Positions 11,240 through 22,713 of a stretch of 64,000 bases of DNA are shown in pieces; within the stretch, counting starts at the first letter, position 1; every line of letters starts with the position of its first letter. The stretch is taken from NCBI GenBank assembly GCA_037178625.1, contig CM074143.1:62001-126000 (forward strand). Direction: 5' to 3'. The DNA comes from Skeletonema tropicum. Taxonomy: Eukaryota > Bacillariophyta > Thalassiosirophyceae > Thalassiosirales > Thalassiosiraceae. The translations under genes were made by a program, and so were the position numbers. The notes beneath the pieces were generated by a model. The model saw nothing but the letters and a program-made list of their open reading frames with translations, ran no database searches and was not told where the DNA came from.

Positions 11240-13266
11240 ATGAGTGGCGGAATTCCAAATGGTCCTTGCTCCAACGATGTAGATGCGGAGGAAGTGCCTT
11301 GCAGTCCTTCTTCGACTGTCAAGAATCGTGACGATGAGCTGCCGCTGTCGACACCTGAGCTTAGCTTAAGCGAGAGTAACGTCCCATCTTCAGCTCCGTC
11401 ATCAATGGTGGTAGCAACAGTAGCAGCAAAGAACTCTGCGGATGGAGCTGCAGATTCAAGCAGCACAGTCAGCGATGTCACTGCAACTCCTGATACTGCT
11501 GTTGAGGAGCTACAGATTGAAACAGCAGATGGAGCGTTTGATAATAGCAGCAATCTCAACATCACCCAGATTGACGACAACGAAGAAGATGTGTCTGGCG
11601 CAGACAAAGATGCAGATGCTAGTGATAGTAATAACGACGAGAACGATGCTACAGTACCTCTAGAGGCTGATGAAACAGACACTAATCCTGACATAGACAC
11701 TACTCCAGCCTCCAATACTGCCGATGGAGATGAAGAACTACAAGCAGATGTTACGGATGGATCAGATAAGAAGAATGATGACACTGATATAGAAGCAAAC
11801 GCAGTTGCTGTTGCTGAAACCGCTGATAACAGCGATCATTTCAATACAACGATTGAGAGTGCTGAAGAGCAAAAGATTGGTGAGGGCGACGGTTCCACAG
11901 TCGACTGGAATGAAGTCTCCACAGAAGTTCAAGAGGAGAGCAGTGAGGTCTCCGCCGAGTCATCGCCTGGTACTGTCAACGATATGTCCAGAGATGGATC
12001 AGGCTCTAATGTTTCTGGCAATGAAACTACTGATGTCACTACCGAAGATAGTCCTGGCCAAGAAGATTCATTAGACACAGAAGTGCCTTCCCAGACATTG
12101 TATACGTCTCCAGACTCTTCCGATTCTCAACCAGATGACTCAACCAAGGTTCTCATCAGGTTTGATTACGACCTTACGACGGTAAATGACTTCAATAGTG
12201 GCACCCTGTCTGTATTAGAAGACAAGATTGTAACAGATTTGGCTAGGATCTATGGGCTTATTGCAATAAGCAAGAACAGGAGAATGACAGCAAGAAGGCG
12301 TCAATTGAGGAAGTTGACGGTAGATGATATCGTAGCGCTTGATTCAAATCCAGTAGATGTGAATGTCGCAAATACGTGTAAGTATGGTCTTGACTCTAGC
12401 TTCAATTTGTCATCTGCATGATACATGTCCATCACAAAACGTTCTATTTCTCATCTTGTGTTCTCTCCTCAATTTACACACCAGACGAGTGCGTGGATGT
12501 AAATATAGACCCAAATTTGACCTGCACTCCAATGAGTGGATTCATGGTAGCTCGTCTAGGGACTGGTTCTGATGAGGAGGCAAGCAAAAGTGCCATTTTG
12601 TCTTCCATCGAACAAGGGATGACATCTGATACGTATGTGAACAGTGACATAATCAAGGTATCCTACATTGGAACGCGTTCCAACAGAGATGACATGACTA
12701 CAACTGTATCACTCTTGGAACAAAAGAAGTCTCTTTCTAGTAAACAGTCATCATTGGTGATCGGACTCTCTGTCTTCTTCTTAGGATTTGCCGCTCTTGT
12801 TGGTTTCATTGCGCTGCGTACTCGTAAGAAAAGGAGGCGCTCGAGTAACAGTGATACGGAAATGAGCCGAAACTCAATTGGGGTTGATAAGGTGGTGACT
12901 GCGGCTTCACCTGACCCTGCCATCAACAATTATGACTACAATGTTAAAACCACGAATAGAAGCTCTACTGGTGAAGAAGTGATGGACTTCAAACATGATA
13001 ATGATACCATGGAAGGTCGTGTGCTAATGTTAGACACAGTAATGGAGGATGGTTCAGAGCACGCGTCATCCATCTGGAGTCCTTCGTCTGACCTGGCAAG
13101 TTCCCGACGATTTGATATTAGTTCTATTGCTGCAATGGGTATGGTTAGCCCAGTTGTTTTACAATTTAGCGGAAGAAACGCTGGGACAGGTGGTCGTGAT
13201 AAAGATTATGACTCAGATACGACGGATGATGTTATGGAAAATGAGACAGCTTTCAAGTTTGATTAA
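11240..13266 (+). CDS. Acidic mucin-like single-pass membrane protein (2 exons), paralogue of the preceding gene
   Basis: Exons 11240-12377 and 12485-13266 join in frame across a 107-bp intron (gtaagt...ccag) to give 639 residues. Residues 1-~300 are Ser/Thr/Asp/Glu-rich and probably disordered. The conserved domain follows: FDYDLTT near residue 310, then NPVDVNVANTYECVDV spanning the splice junction, then VSYIGTRS. A membrane helix (VIGLSVFFLGFAALVGFIAL) and a ~150-residue charged tail complete it. TVDW in the N-terminal part and the FLGFAALV core of the helix also occur in the Thr-rich neighbour, so the two are close paralogues transcribed divergently. As there, no signal peptide is visible. 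Function unknown. Confidence 0.75.
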
Positions 13267-13333
13267 TATGAAGGAGTGTGATTGTATATTGTATAGAGAC
13301 ACTACATTCATGATAAAACTACTGTAAAGACAA

Positions 13334-15284
13334 TCACTTGCCGCTATGTTTTGCTTCGTCGAGAAAGCTCAAATTTATATTGTCAAGAACTTCATCCATC
13401 CCAAGTGGCCTGGATGGAAGTGGAACTGGAACAGGTGAGCCTCGATTGCTGCTTTCCATTGCATCATGTTTCTGTGTAAGTTTGCTTAGATCTTGGAGTA
13501 TACGATGTATTTCTGATTCATCTCCTCCAAGCACAAATTGTCCACTCGAATCATCGTAACTTAGACGGACATTTTGGTGGCTCTCTTCTTTACGCTTGAC
13601 TGCCTTATCACGCTCTTGCCGTAGTGCTTTCGCCTGAAACATTGGATCGTAGCATGGTTTGTTAGACATTGCACATTAATCGCTCAAGCATTTATCATAG
13701 ATGACTCACAAGTTTTTTGACATTTATACGGAACTTCTCTTTGTCTTGTAGAATTGTGTTCTTCTCCGCCTTGACTGCTTCAATGCGACGTTCACTATCA
13801 GCCAACTGTCCCTTGATTTCTGCCACTTGTTGCATAAGCATAGCTTCAGGTGTCTTTCGATGTTTCTCCCGCAGCTCATCCATCTCTACTTCTGCCTGTT
13901 TCACCTTCTTTGCCGCTGCTGCCGCTTCCTTTTTTGCCAAGACAGCCTGCTCAAGGGCTGCCTCTGCCTTTGCTTGCTGCGAGAGAAGCGAGAAATGCTC
14001 AATTAGCGCGGACGATGGAGCTACTCCACACACAAACCTAGTCGATTTTGTACTTACCTCAATCGCGACAGAGTGTTTCATTTCCTGCTTGACAAGCTTC
14101 TCTTTCAATTCTAGTTCTGCAAGCTTTCGGTTATACTCATGTTGATGGCGCTCATGCAACTCTTTCAAAGTTCGATCTTTCGCCTCCACGTCACAAATGG
14201 CCTTTGTTAGACGCCTTTCCAGCTGTTCGTAATCTGACCTCGCCTTCTCCGTGGAGGCTAAGCGTTCCTTCTCATTCAACATGATGCGTTCTTCAATAGC
14301 ACCCATCATTGCGGCTTCTTTGTTGCGTAGTTTCTCCTGCCACGCCAGCTCCTCCTCGTGCTTTGATTGTTCCCACTCCAAGCGTCTCTTATCCAACGAG
14401 GCGAGAGACTCGTACAACTGTTGTTCCTTTTTGGACACTTGGTCCTCTCTCATTTGGAGTTTAGCTTCTCTTTCAAGAAGCTGTTCCTCTCGCTGACGTT
14501 GGGCATCGTTTGCATTTTCGTCATTACCACAGAGTTTACTTTCAGTCTCCTTCTTCACTTGGTCTCGGACTTTGGCAGCTTCTTCTTCTGCTACGGCGTC
14601 TGTCTCCTTCTTGATCTGTTTATCAGATGGCTTTTCAGCTTTAGGTATTGAGGCTGTATGTACTTCCGCAGGGGTTGGTGGTAGCAGGTGTTGTTCCTGC
14701 TGCTCTTGTTTGTCAGAGATACCGACAGAAGCAGCGCTGTGTTTATCAAGTGACAATGTTACCGCCACGAGTGCACACGACGATGCTTGCTCCATGTCCT
14801 TCGCCCGAGGCTGGAAAGTGTATTCATTCCTCAACTTCAATGCATCAAGTACTACGTTCTTATCAGACATCACCAATGAACCAACATCAACAAATGCCGT
14901 AGCTATGACATTGCCTTCAGTGCACAGATGTATCCTCAACGTACTGTTCTTCTTGTTATTGAAGTAGGATGTCAACTCTTCACGCTTTACTTGGAATGTC
15001 CGCAGTGATGGAATGAAAGGAGTTGAATTATTTGTAGCCGCAGAATCTGAAATTGTGAACAATTCACTTTGAATGACCTTCCCGAAACAACGGTATGATA
15101 GCCAATACTGTGAAGTAGAAGGAGGAGTACTGCTGTGTGCGTCATTGCTGCCCTCCGCCGAGGACGATTTTTGAACCAAATCGAATAATTTGTGACACTC
15201 TTCAATTGAGATTTTCAACTCGAATAAATCATCATTGCCAACCGCACCGGCTCGGGCATCTACTACTGTTAGGTTGTTGGTCAT
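13334..15284 (-). CDS. CEP120-like C2 and coiled-coil protein (3 exons)
   Basis: Exons 14058-15284, 13710-13976 and 13334-13633 all meet in phase 0, giving 597 residues. Residues 15-~175 form a C2-like beta domain (LFELKISIEECHKLFDLV; YWLSYRCFGKVIQSELF; TLRIHLCTEG). Residues ~230-520 are a long Lys/Glu coiled coil, and a short C-terminal region follows. This order resembles CEP120, a daughter-centriole assembly factor; animal CEP120 is longer, with more C2 repeats. A centriolar protein would fit a diatom with flagellated gametes. The first intron (13977-14057, 81 bp) has no stop and a length divisible by three, so retention would add 27 residues without breaking the frame. The family call is from memory of domain layout, so moderate. 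Confidence 0.65.
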
Positions 15285-16247
15285 AGGTGCGCCTAAACGT
15301 CAACTACTCAGGAAGGCGAGCTTGGTTTGATGGAATGAATGCAATGAATGCTTCGACGATGTGAATGTGCGGAGAGAAAAGCGAAAATAAAATGAGAACA
15401 ACTTGGAACCCGACACGAGAAACATCACCAGACAATCCCTACGCACGGACACTGCACGCAACTGGACGCGACACCACATTCCACATTCCCAAAAAATAAA
15501 TCAACCCGATCGCTGTTGTTGTGTTGTTGTTGTTGTGCATCGGTATCGGCAGCGTCACTATTGCCAAGAAGAACAACGGTGACATTATTATAATAACAAC
15601 ATAAAACTTCTAAATAGAAGAGGAACGCAGTCGGAGGCTGAAATAGAAATATCCTCCCCCAAAAATAGAGCAACGTCAACACGCATACGAAAATAATAAT
15701 AAAATTATGACAATCATGTTCCGTGAAGAGGAAGAATTAGAGAGCCCTAGAAAAAGGAGCCGGAGCCCCAAAAATAGAGATAGGTGAGTCGCTAATGTTA
15801 TCTTATGTATTAGGTGAAGTCCAATGCAAAAGGGAGAGGGAAGAATGCAATAATGGCACACAAACACACACAATGCAATGGTACCGCTCAAGTTTACAGA
15901 ATGAAAAAATACAGTCAATACAACAAACTAAGGCGGTGTCTATCATGAAGGCTGAATAGAGCTGGCAATAGGAGGCAAGCAAGCAAGCAACTATCAATAA
16001 TAACGGCTCCCCACGACGACATCATCGCCGGCCGGCGCCGACTCCTTTTGACATGGTTCCGTCCCATTTCTGGTTTACCTGTGACTCTTCGCCCAAAAAG
16101 TCCGTTACAAAAAAATTTTAAAATCAGATAATCTCAATGATGGTGCCTTCGCCATTCGCATTCACAACGTTGCACTAACGATACTATCACTTTCTCTACT
16201 GCACTCCATTCCATTGCACATCTATTACTTATATCGACGTCGAAACA
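15285..16247. promoter_or_regulatory. Divergent intergenic region (presumed bidirectional promoter)
   Basis: 963 bp separate the start codons of the CEP120-like gene (minus) and the phosphatase gene (plus). It must contain both promoters. No defined element can be pointed to. Confidence 0.45.
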
Positions 16248-18347
16248 ATGCTGTCCACCGGCCTCGGCCCACTCGGCTCAACTTTCAACCGCCGTAGATC
16301 CGCCACCACCAACAATGACCCTCCCTCCGATGCCATCACCACCATCAACGGCTCCTCCTCTACGGGCGGCATGGTCCACCTCTCGGACAAATCCCGTTCC
16401 AAATCCCTCCTCCGTGAACGTGATGCCAAAATCGCCGCCCTCGAAAAAGAAGTGCTCTCCCTCCGCAATCAAATATCCAATCTAAGCACGTCCAATAATA
16501 TCACGTATGGATCCTCCTCACGCAAAAATGGCAAACACTTGACACCCTATGGAAATACTGTCCGTGTCTCCGTGTCGAAATGTAGTGCGAAACGTCGTCA
16601 ATTGTTAGCGGAACGGGCACGCATGGGTCGGAATGCTTCGATCGCCACCCAAAATGCACTCAATGCTCTACCAGAGGCTGGGGGTGAGGGTGGTAGTGGT
16701 GGTGGTAGTAACAACTCCTCCCAACAAGCATTGATTGATCGGATTCAAGACATGTTCCGTAGTCCACATGAACACGTCCACTATTTAAAATCAGAGCAGT
16801 TTGCGAAAGATATGCTCAAGTTGAATAAGAAGGTACGGGCAGTGTTGGAGGATGAACCACGGTGTGTATTTTTGCAAAGTCCTGCGTATGTGTTTGGGGA
16901 TATTCATGGAAATTTGGAAGATTTGCACTTTTTTTCGGACAATGTTTGGAATTTGGGTATGAGTCTTACCGCGGGGAACTTTGTCTTTTTGGGTGATTAT
17001 GTCGACAGAGGCATGTCCTGTTTGGAGGTGGTGTCCTACCTGCTGGCGATGAAGTTGATGTTACCCCACAAGGTGTTCTTGTTGCGTGGGAATCATGAAA
17101 CGAGGGATGTGAATGGGTGGGAGGAACATTATGGGGCACGATCGTATATTGCCCAGTGTCGGGAACGGTTTGGTGAGGAGATTGGGTATAAGATATGGGA
17201 ATCGACCAATCAGACCTTTGATCGGTTGCCATTGGCAGCGGTGGTCGATCAAGATATCTTTTGTGTTCATGGGGGTATCCCGAGGCCTATTTCGGATTCT
17301 TCCGTGGAGGGTGGTCGTATAAAGGACATTCTAAATGTGTCCAAGGTGGCTGGGATTAATCCTCCATATGAACATGAAGATGATAATTATCAGCAGGTTG
17401 CTTCGGATTGTATCTGGAGTGATCCTGCGTCGGAGGAGCAAGAGCAGTATAGTGTGGATCGACGTACGGGGTATGGGGATAGTTTGAGGGGTGGTGGAGC
17501 GATTTGTTTTGGACATAAGGCTGTTACGAACTTTTTGCAGCAGCAGGGGTTTTCGTATATTATGCGTGCGCATGAGGCTCATGCGGAGGGTGTGGCTGTG
17601 TCCAAGGGGGCGAGGGTGTTTACGGTAAGTACAAAAAATGTTGTTGTAATCTTGTTGCTCTCTACATCATTTTAGTCTGTCTAATTCCATCATTGCACAC
17701 ATCCTCTGTCACCTCTCTACTTCAAGGTATTTTCAACGTCCAAAGATCACAATCAAGGCAACAATGCAATGGCAGGTTGCATATTGATTGACTTCGAGAA
17801 GATGCAGGTGATCAATCGCAGTCCAGCATACCGCAATCAATACGTCCACCGTCGTGACTCTGTCAGTATTGCCATGCTAAGCGAGGCTGAGATTGCCGAA
17901 CGTGTCAAGCTTGGGTTGATTACTTCGGATCCACGAGATGAGGAATTTGAGGAAGAGGAGTTTGAAGAATTCGAGGAGGAAGATGATGATGAGGAGTTGG
18001 TGGATAGCTCATTTGAAGATGAGGAGTATGTGATTGATGATAGACGCAAGTCATCTGTTGACCCTTGTGGCACAAGGGCTTCTCCAGAAAAGAGTTCTCA
18101 TGACAATCATGATTACATGATGGAGGGAAATGATATGCCGTCACAGAGAATTGACTTCTCTGGTCACGGAACTGGTCGCCAATCGAAGAAGCGAGGCGGA
18201 TTTGGCACTATTCGAGAAGATGAAGAGGAAGACGAAGAAAGTACTGTTGGAGATGATGACATGGGGCCATTTGATGATGACGAAAATCATTATTACGGCG
18301 ATGCTAGTACTGGGATGAGTCCAGGAATGAGGAGAGTTGGAATTTGA
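16248..18347 (+). CDS. PPP-family serine/threonine protein phosphatase with long acidic tail (2 exons)
   Basis: Exons 16248-17624 and 17727-18347 join in phase 0 (665 residues); the start has an aacaATG context. The catalytic core carries the PPP signatures: GDIHG (~residue 224), GDYVDRG (~249), GNHET (~282), the metal-binding histidine in FCVHGG, and RAHEAHAEG near the exon junction. The N-terminal ~170 residues are Ser/Asn-rich with a short coiled coil ([22 protein letters not shown]). The C-terminal ~140 residues contain a very acidic run (about 515-560). The core is PP1/PP2A-like, but RAHE replaces the usual RAHQ, and both extensions are unusual, so it is probably a protist-specific PPP subtype. 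It is divergent to the CEP120-like gene and converges with the menin gene (94 bp between stops). Confidence 0.9.
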
Positions 18348-18441
18348 AATGGCTTAAGACAAGATTTACTGGAGACGTCTGTAACTACATTCTAAGAGCT
18401 ACAATTAAACGAGGGAAATATATAACAATAAAATAATCATA

Positions 18442-20364
18442 TTATGAAGTCTTGAGTCTTTTCCGTTGCCTGGTACTTCTCTCTCCACTAATGATACAAG
18501 GCATTGCCATATCCATCTCTCTTACTGCAACCTTCTTCCTTGTCAATGCTTGCAGTAGGATTCCACCTTTTGATAATCGTTTCGACCTGGGATGCTTAAA
18601 GTAGATCAACTCCTCCTCTGTGACAGCTGTCAGCTTCGTCTGATGTTCTTCCTCGTCAGAGTAAATCTTATCCACAGCTGATATGCGGATGTCTTCTGGA
18701 ATGAATTGAAACAGCTTTCCAAGGGAGTGTTTGTGTTGTATACCCAGAATCTCAACAAACTGATTCTCTTCGTTCTCTTCCCATAAGAGCAGCTTGTCAA
18801 AGAAGCAAATCAGCCAGGTGGTGACAGCAACAGCATTCTCACGACTTTTCCACGTTCTTGCTGTCTTCCCGTCCCCACCAACCTCCGTTGGTAACAAAAG
18901 TATATCTTTTGCAATCAAGGAAGCGACTGTGGTCATGTGTTTCATTAGCTGCAGACAATCTTTTGCATCGTATCGATATTGACTCGCAACTCGGGTAGCT
19001 TCAGAGTATAGGCGCATGGATTCCACAAGACGATATTCTTGGCTCTGGTCCTCCCTACCCGCGTCTCTGTGATAATGAGCTGCGTAGAGGTACGGATATA
19101 CTTGTTTGTCCATATAATTCTTCTTTGATATGGAGATGGCAAGTAAAAAGAAGTATTCATTCTGCAGCACCATTGTCGCATCAGCATTATTTGTTGTCTT
19201 GACATCTTTCCCTTCATTTTGAAGCAACTCAGAGGCATCAACCCACTCCAATCCTCTCTCGGAACTAAGATGCTCCTCACATTCCCCCAACTCCATCAGT
19301 GCAAACGGAAAATTGTCCATGCAACCTGCATCATACAGAACCCATAACATGTCACGTTTCATCTGATACAAAGCCCCACTGACAATCTGAGGTTTTCCAG
19401 ACTCACCAACAGGTTTTTGTTTATCTATATCACAATTGATATTACCAACTAATGCCGCTAAAGCCATACCAGCACTGTCACACAGCACCGCGTTATCTTT
19501 CATGTACAGCCATGACGTTTCTGCGGTGATATTCTTCCGGGATTGCTGTCGGGGTGATTGTTTTTGCAAATCGACAAAAGTTTCGGATATTTCTCTACCT
19601 CGTTTGGATTGTGAGGCTTTTGTGTTGCCGGGTATTGCCACCTCACATGTTGCGTATTCATTCTTGCTGTTGTTGCATGATGATATAGTTGTTTTGTCTG
19701 ACTTTTCTTCACATTCTGTTTCTAACAAGTGACTTTCATAGGCATGGTCCTCTGACAGCGTCAAAATACTTGCATACCCTAATATGTTCATCCCAATCAC
19801 TGTCGAAAGAGCAGCACCAAAGCAATCTAAACTTTTGCCATCCACATCCCCACAAAGGCAGACATAAAGACTATTGGCATGGAGCTCATCTTGCATCGAA
19901 CTTTTTTTATTCTGACATCGTTTCCATATTGCGTTGGATAGACATTGCACTGTTTGTCTATGGCTATTGTCGCGACTTGAAATTGAATTTATCAATGGTA
20001 AGAACTCATTCTGCACCAGATGAGTCAAAGATGCGATTGGGATGGGAAAGATGCTGTATCGACGTGACGAATCTTTGTGAGTCGTTAATGCTTCACAATA
20101 TCCGATAATACAACTCCACTTGGCCACTTTGAGATACGCTTCCTTTCTGTCAATTTTGAATAGAGATGCAACATCATGTTGGAATTGGGCAATCAGCTCT
20201 TGATGTGAATTTATCTGTGTTGGATAGCCATCATTATTGTTGACGCCGGTAGTCTCCGCCGCACTACCAACGATGCGCTCCCAGTGAAAAGAATTCTCAG
20301 GAGACGCTGTTGGGTAATCATATTTCACACGGCTTGGCTTGGCAGCATTACTCTCGGCATTCAT
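18442..20364 (-). CDS. MEN1-like: Menin homologue
   Basis: Single exon, 640 residues from the first in-frame ATG at 20364; the open frame continues upstream to about 20523 without ATG, so an upstream exon is possible. Blocks aligning with animal menin, in order: YSIFPIPIASLTHLVQNEF (menin LTYFPVADLSII); the segment ending ILTLSEDHAYESH (menin LALSEDHAW); SWLYMKDNAVLCD (menin SWLYLKGSYMRCD); MLWVLYDAGCMDNFPFAL (menin LLWLLYDLGHLERYPMAL); QVYPYLYAAHYHRDAG (menin HIYPYMYLAGYH). The two tyrosines of the YPYxY segment, which line the MLL/JunD pocket in human menin, are kept. A Ser/Lys-rich insert of ~80 residues separates EDHAY from SWLY. Menin is a nuclear scaffold for MLL/COMPASS histone H3K4 methyltransferases; a similar role here is inference. 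Confidence 0.85.
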   Translation of the reverse strand: MNAESNAAKPSRVKYDYPTASPENSFHWERIVGSAAETTGVNNNDGYPTQINSHQELIAQFQHDVASLFKIDRKEAYLKVAKWSCIIGYCEALTTHKDSSRRYSIFPIPIASLTHLVQNEFLPLINSISSRDNSHRQTVQCLSNAIWKRCQNKKSSMQDELHANSLYVCLCGDVDGKSLDCFGAALSTVIGMNILGYASILTLSEDHAYESHLLETECEEKSDKTTISSCNNSKNEYATCEVAIPGNTKASQSKRGREISETFVDLQKQSPRQQSRKNITAETSWLYMKDNAVLCDSAGMALAALVGNINCDIDKQKPVGESGKPQIVSGALYQMKRDMLWVLYDAGCMDNFPFALMELGECEEHLSSERGLEWVDASELLQNEGKDVKTTNNADATMVLQNEYFFLLAISISKKNYMDKQVYPYLYAAHYHRDAGREDQSQEYRLVESMRLYSEATRVASQYRYDAKDCLQLMKHMTTVASLIAKDILLLPTEVGGDGKTARTWKSRENAVAVTTWLICFFDKLLLWEENEENQFVEILGIQHKHSLGKLFQFIPEDIRISAVDKIYSDEEEHQTKLTAVTEEELIYFKHPRSKRLSKGGILLQALTRKKVAVREMDMAMPCIISGERSTRQRKRLKTS

Positions 20365-20523
20365 ATCTTCGTATACATAGGGTGCTTCTTTTTCAAATGA
20401 ACCATACGTACTATTGAGTTCAGTATGCAAGTCGAATTTCAATATCAGGCTGATGGTGGCAAGTGAGGTTCGATAAGATCCTAATGGCCATGGGATGAAG
20501 ATTATCACTGCAAGTAAGGTCAA

Positions 20524-21235
20524 AACCCTTATTATTACTGTTTATTTATTGAGGGTCGTATAATAGGTCGTAGGTCGTAGGAAGCCATTCATGATGGTTC
20601 ATGGTTTATGGTTTCAGTCCATTTTCTGTTTCTGCCCGTGGTCCATTGATGGTTGATGGCAGTGAGTACCGAGGTAGGAATATATTTGATTGGAAGCCAC
20701 ATACACTCTCTTTGCACGAAATAAGAAACAATATATTAATTTCCTTCGTGGATGCATGTTGTACCTGGTTCGATACAGTACCGAGAGAGAAACACACCAC
20801 CACCTACTTTCTCAATTTCAATTGGCTAGCTACAACATAGCACTGTGTATGTCAGATAACAGAATGGCCATGTGGAAGAAACACACGCATATGTGCTCCA
20901 TCATAAGAACGGATATTGTTCAAGTGTTGTTTGAATTATTTGTCTGCTGAGCTTCCCAACATCGATGGTAAGTAGGTACTTCCAGGGGTATCATTGGCAT
21001 TACCTGTATATGTCAGAAAACAAAATGGTCATGTGGCGGCAGAAACACACACGTGCTCCCATAAGTCGAGCTTGACGGATATTGTTCAAGCGTTGTTTGA
21101 ATTTGTTTGAATCAGGCACTTGTCGCTACCAACAACATGATGGGAAGTAAGTATCATTGGCATTATTGGCAGTCAAGGTGCACTCATCTACTCTATTCGG
21201 TGCAAAGAGCCACCATAGTCTGTATAGCGTAAAAT
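20524..21235. repeat. Intergenic region with degenerate direct repeat
   Basis: Two copies of a ~100-bp block (20847-20945 and 21005-21110) share 'tgtatgtcaga.aaca.aatgg.catgtgg', 'aaacacac' and 'cggatattgttcaag.gttgtttgaat'. They lie upstream of the first coiled-coil gene. A further match (gtaagta...tatcattggcatta) follows each copy. No gene is supported. Confidence 0.6.
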
Positions 21236-22297
21236 ATGATGTCAACAGAAGCTGAGAAGAGTAGCGCTGTCATCGGCGGCAAACTCGGCAAGAGCACTAC
21301 CGCTGATGGAGAACAGTCCATCAACACCAAGCAGCGATCGGGTGTAAGCATACCTTTCGGCGACTCACGTGACGATCTCTTCACCGATGATCCAGATAAT
21401 GATCAGCACGAAATAGAGAAGACCGAGATTAAAACTGATGCTAATGGATCCGCTGCTGCCCATAATGAAGTACTACCAGCCGATACGCGCAAGGTCACTG
21501 AACTTTGGCAGGCTATCCTAGAGTTGAGGGTGTATACGTGCAAGTTGAAAGGGACCAATCGTCATCTTCAGAGACAGAATGAATTGGTCAAGGAAGAGAA
21601 TACATCTCTTATAAACACTGTTCGTCGATTGGAAAAGGATGGTTCATCTCTGCAGGAGGAAAATGAACAGTTACGTATGGAGTTGGAGCTGCTGAAGAAA
21701 GGCAAGTTGGATACTACCATGAGCACGATTCCATCTTCTCATGACGATGATGTTGTTGCAAATGATGATGAGGAGTCGCGTGAAAATGATCTTGTGCCTG
21801 TCTCGCTTACAATCGATCCAGAGATGGAGTACATGCCAAAAAACGACTTTGCAGATGATGATGTCGAAGACGAAGAAGAGTCAACAAAACTGACAAACAA
21901 GCCTCGTGTTACACTTACGCCTGATTCACCGTTGATGAAATTAAATGATGCACTCTACTGCGATATAGGCGAACTGAAAATAACGGTAACCAACGATGAA
22001 GACGAAGAAGATGATGATATTGATAACCTTCGCATGGAGCTAGGAAAGTGTAGAGAAGAATGTGAAGAGCTACAAACAGACCTGAAGATGATTGCACAAG
22101 ATTATTGGAAGCAGCGCGAGGATATGAAAGTATATCAATTTCGTATTGATGAGCTGCAGATTGAGAATAAAGAGTTGCAGCACTTGAAACGGGTCGAAGC
22201 TGAAGTGGATGCAATGTGGGCTGTTGTGAAGAAGATGGACAATGTCAATGACAATGTTACTTTGAGCTTAGCAAGATTGGACAGACAAAGAAAATAG
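21236..22297 (+). CDS. Coiled-coil protein, 3'-truncated tandem paralogue
   Basis: Single exon, 353 residues, beginning MMSTEAEK. The N-terminal motif EQSIN...SGV.I...DSRDDLF recurs in the next gene. Residues ~85-160 are a coiled coil (LQRQNELVKEENTSL and following heptads), then an acidic linker, then a second coiled coil ending in a TAG at 22295-22297. Bases 22304-22400, in other frames, still encode residues like the paralogue's continuation (ELERLRADKEVLKANIVDKSNEIAE split by indels), so the 3' end has decayed or been shortened by a frameshift. No enzymatic motif is seen; function unknown. Confidence 0.7.
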   Translation: MMSTEAEKSSAVIGGKLGKSTTADGEQSINTKQRSGVSIPFGDSRDDLFTDDPDNDQHEIEKTEIKTDANGSAAAHNEVLPADTRKVTELWQAILELRVYTCKLKGTNRHLQRQNELVKEENTSLINTVRRLEKDGSSLQEENEQLRMELELLKKGKLDTTMSTIPSSHDDDVVANDDEESRENDLVPVSLTIDPEMEYMPKNDFADDDVEDEEESTKLTNKPRVTLTPDSPLMKLNDALYCDIGELKITVTNDEDEEDDDIDNLRMELGKCREECEELQTDLKMIAQDYWKQREDMKVYQFRIDELQIENKELQHLKRVEAEVDAMWAVVKKMDNVNDNVTLSLARLDRQRK

Positions 22298-22303
22298 TGA
22301 ATG

Positions 22304-22440
22304 GGAATTCGAGCTAGAAAGACTGCGTGCTGATAAAGAAGTGCTAAAAGCTAATATTGTCGACAAATCGAATGAGATAGCAGAGAGCTTCAGACCAAAG
22401 ATACCCCAAAGAAGAATCGATGATATGAGAATGACTTGAA
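22304..22440 (+). pseudogene. Decayed 3' remnant of the coiled-coil gene
   Basis: Translation of this stretch gives RADKEVLKANIVDKSNEIAE. This parallels LAEKDELEASVIGKSNEIAV in the downstream paralogue. It is out of frame with the upstream coding part and follows two close stops. Confidence 0.6.
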
Positions 22441-22713
22441 CCAAATGAAAACGGAACAGCATAGATTTCGTTGTTGAAGCAAGAAAAAATGTATCATCTT
22501 TGTATTTAGATGTTAACGTATGAATTCTTTTCTTCCATACTCTTATGTTATTACTGTCAACGCCTTGCAGTGACTGATCATAAGTATTTGATGCAATATA
22601 GCTATAGCAGACATGTTTGTGTTATTCTTCTTTTCTTTGCCTTTCTTCTCGCACGACTTCCAGCGCTGGCAACCTAACCGCAGCTACTTTCGACACGCTA
22701 TCGGAGCATAAGT

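Noticed and set aside
20365..20523. N-terminal extension of the menin homologue beginning MTLLAVIIFIPW
   Set aside because: The first codon is TTG preceded by a splice-acceptor-like ttgcag; no ATG is present, so I start at 20364.
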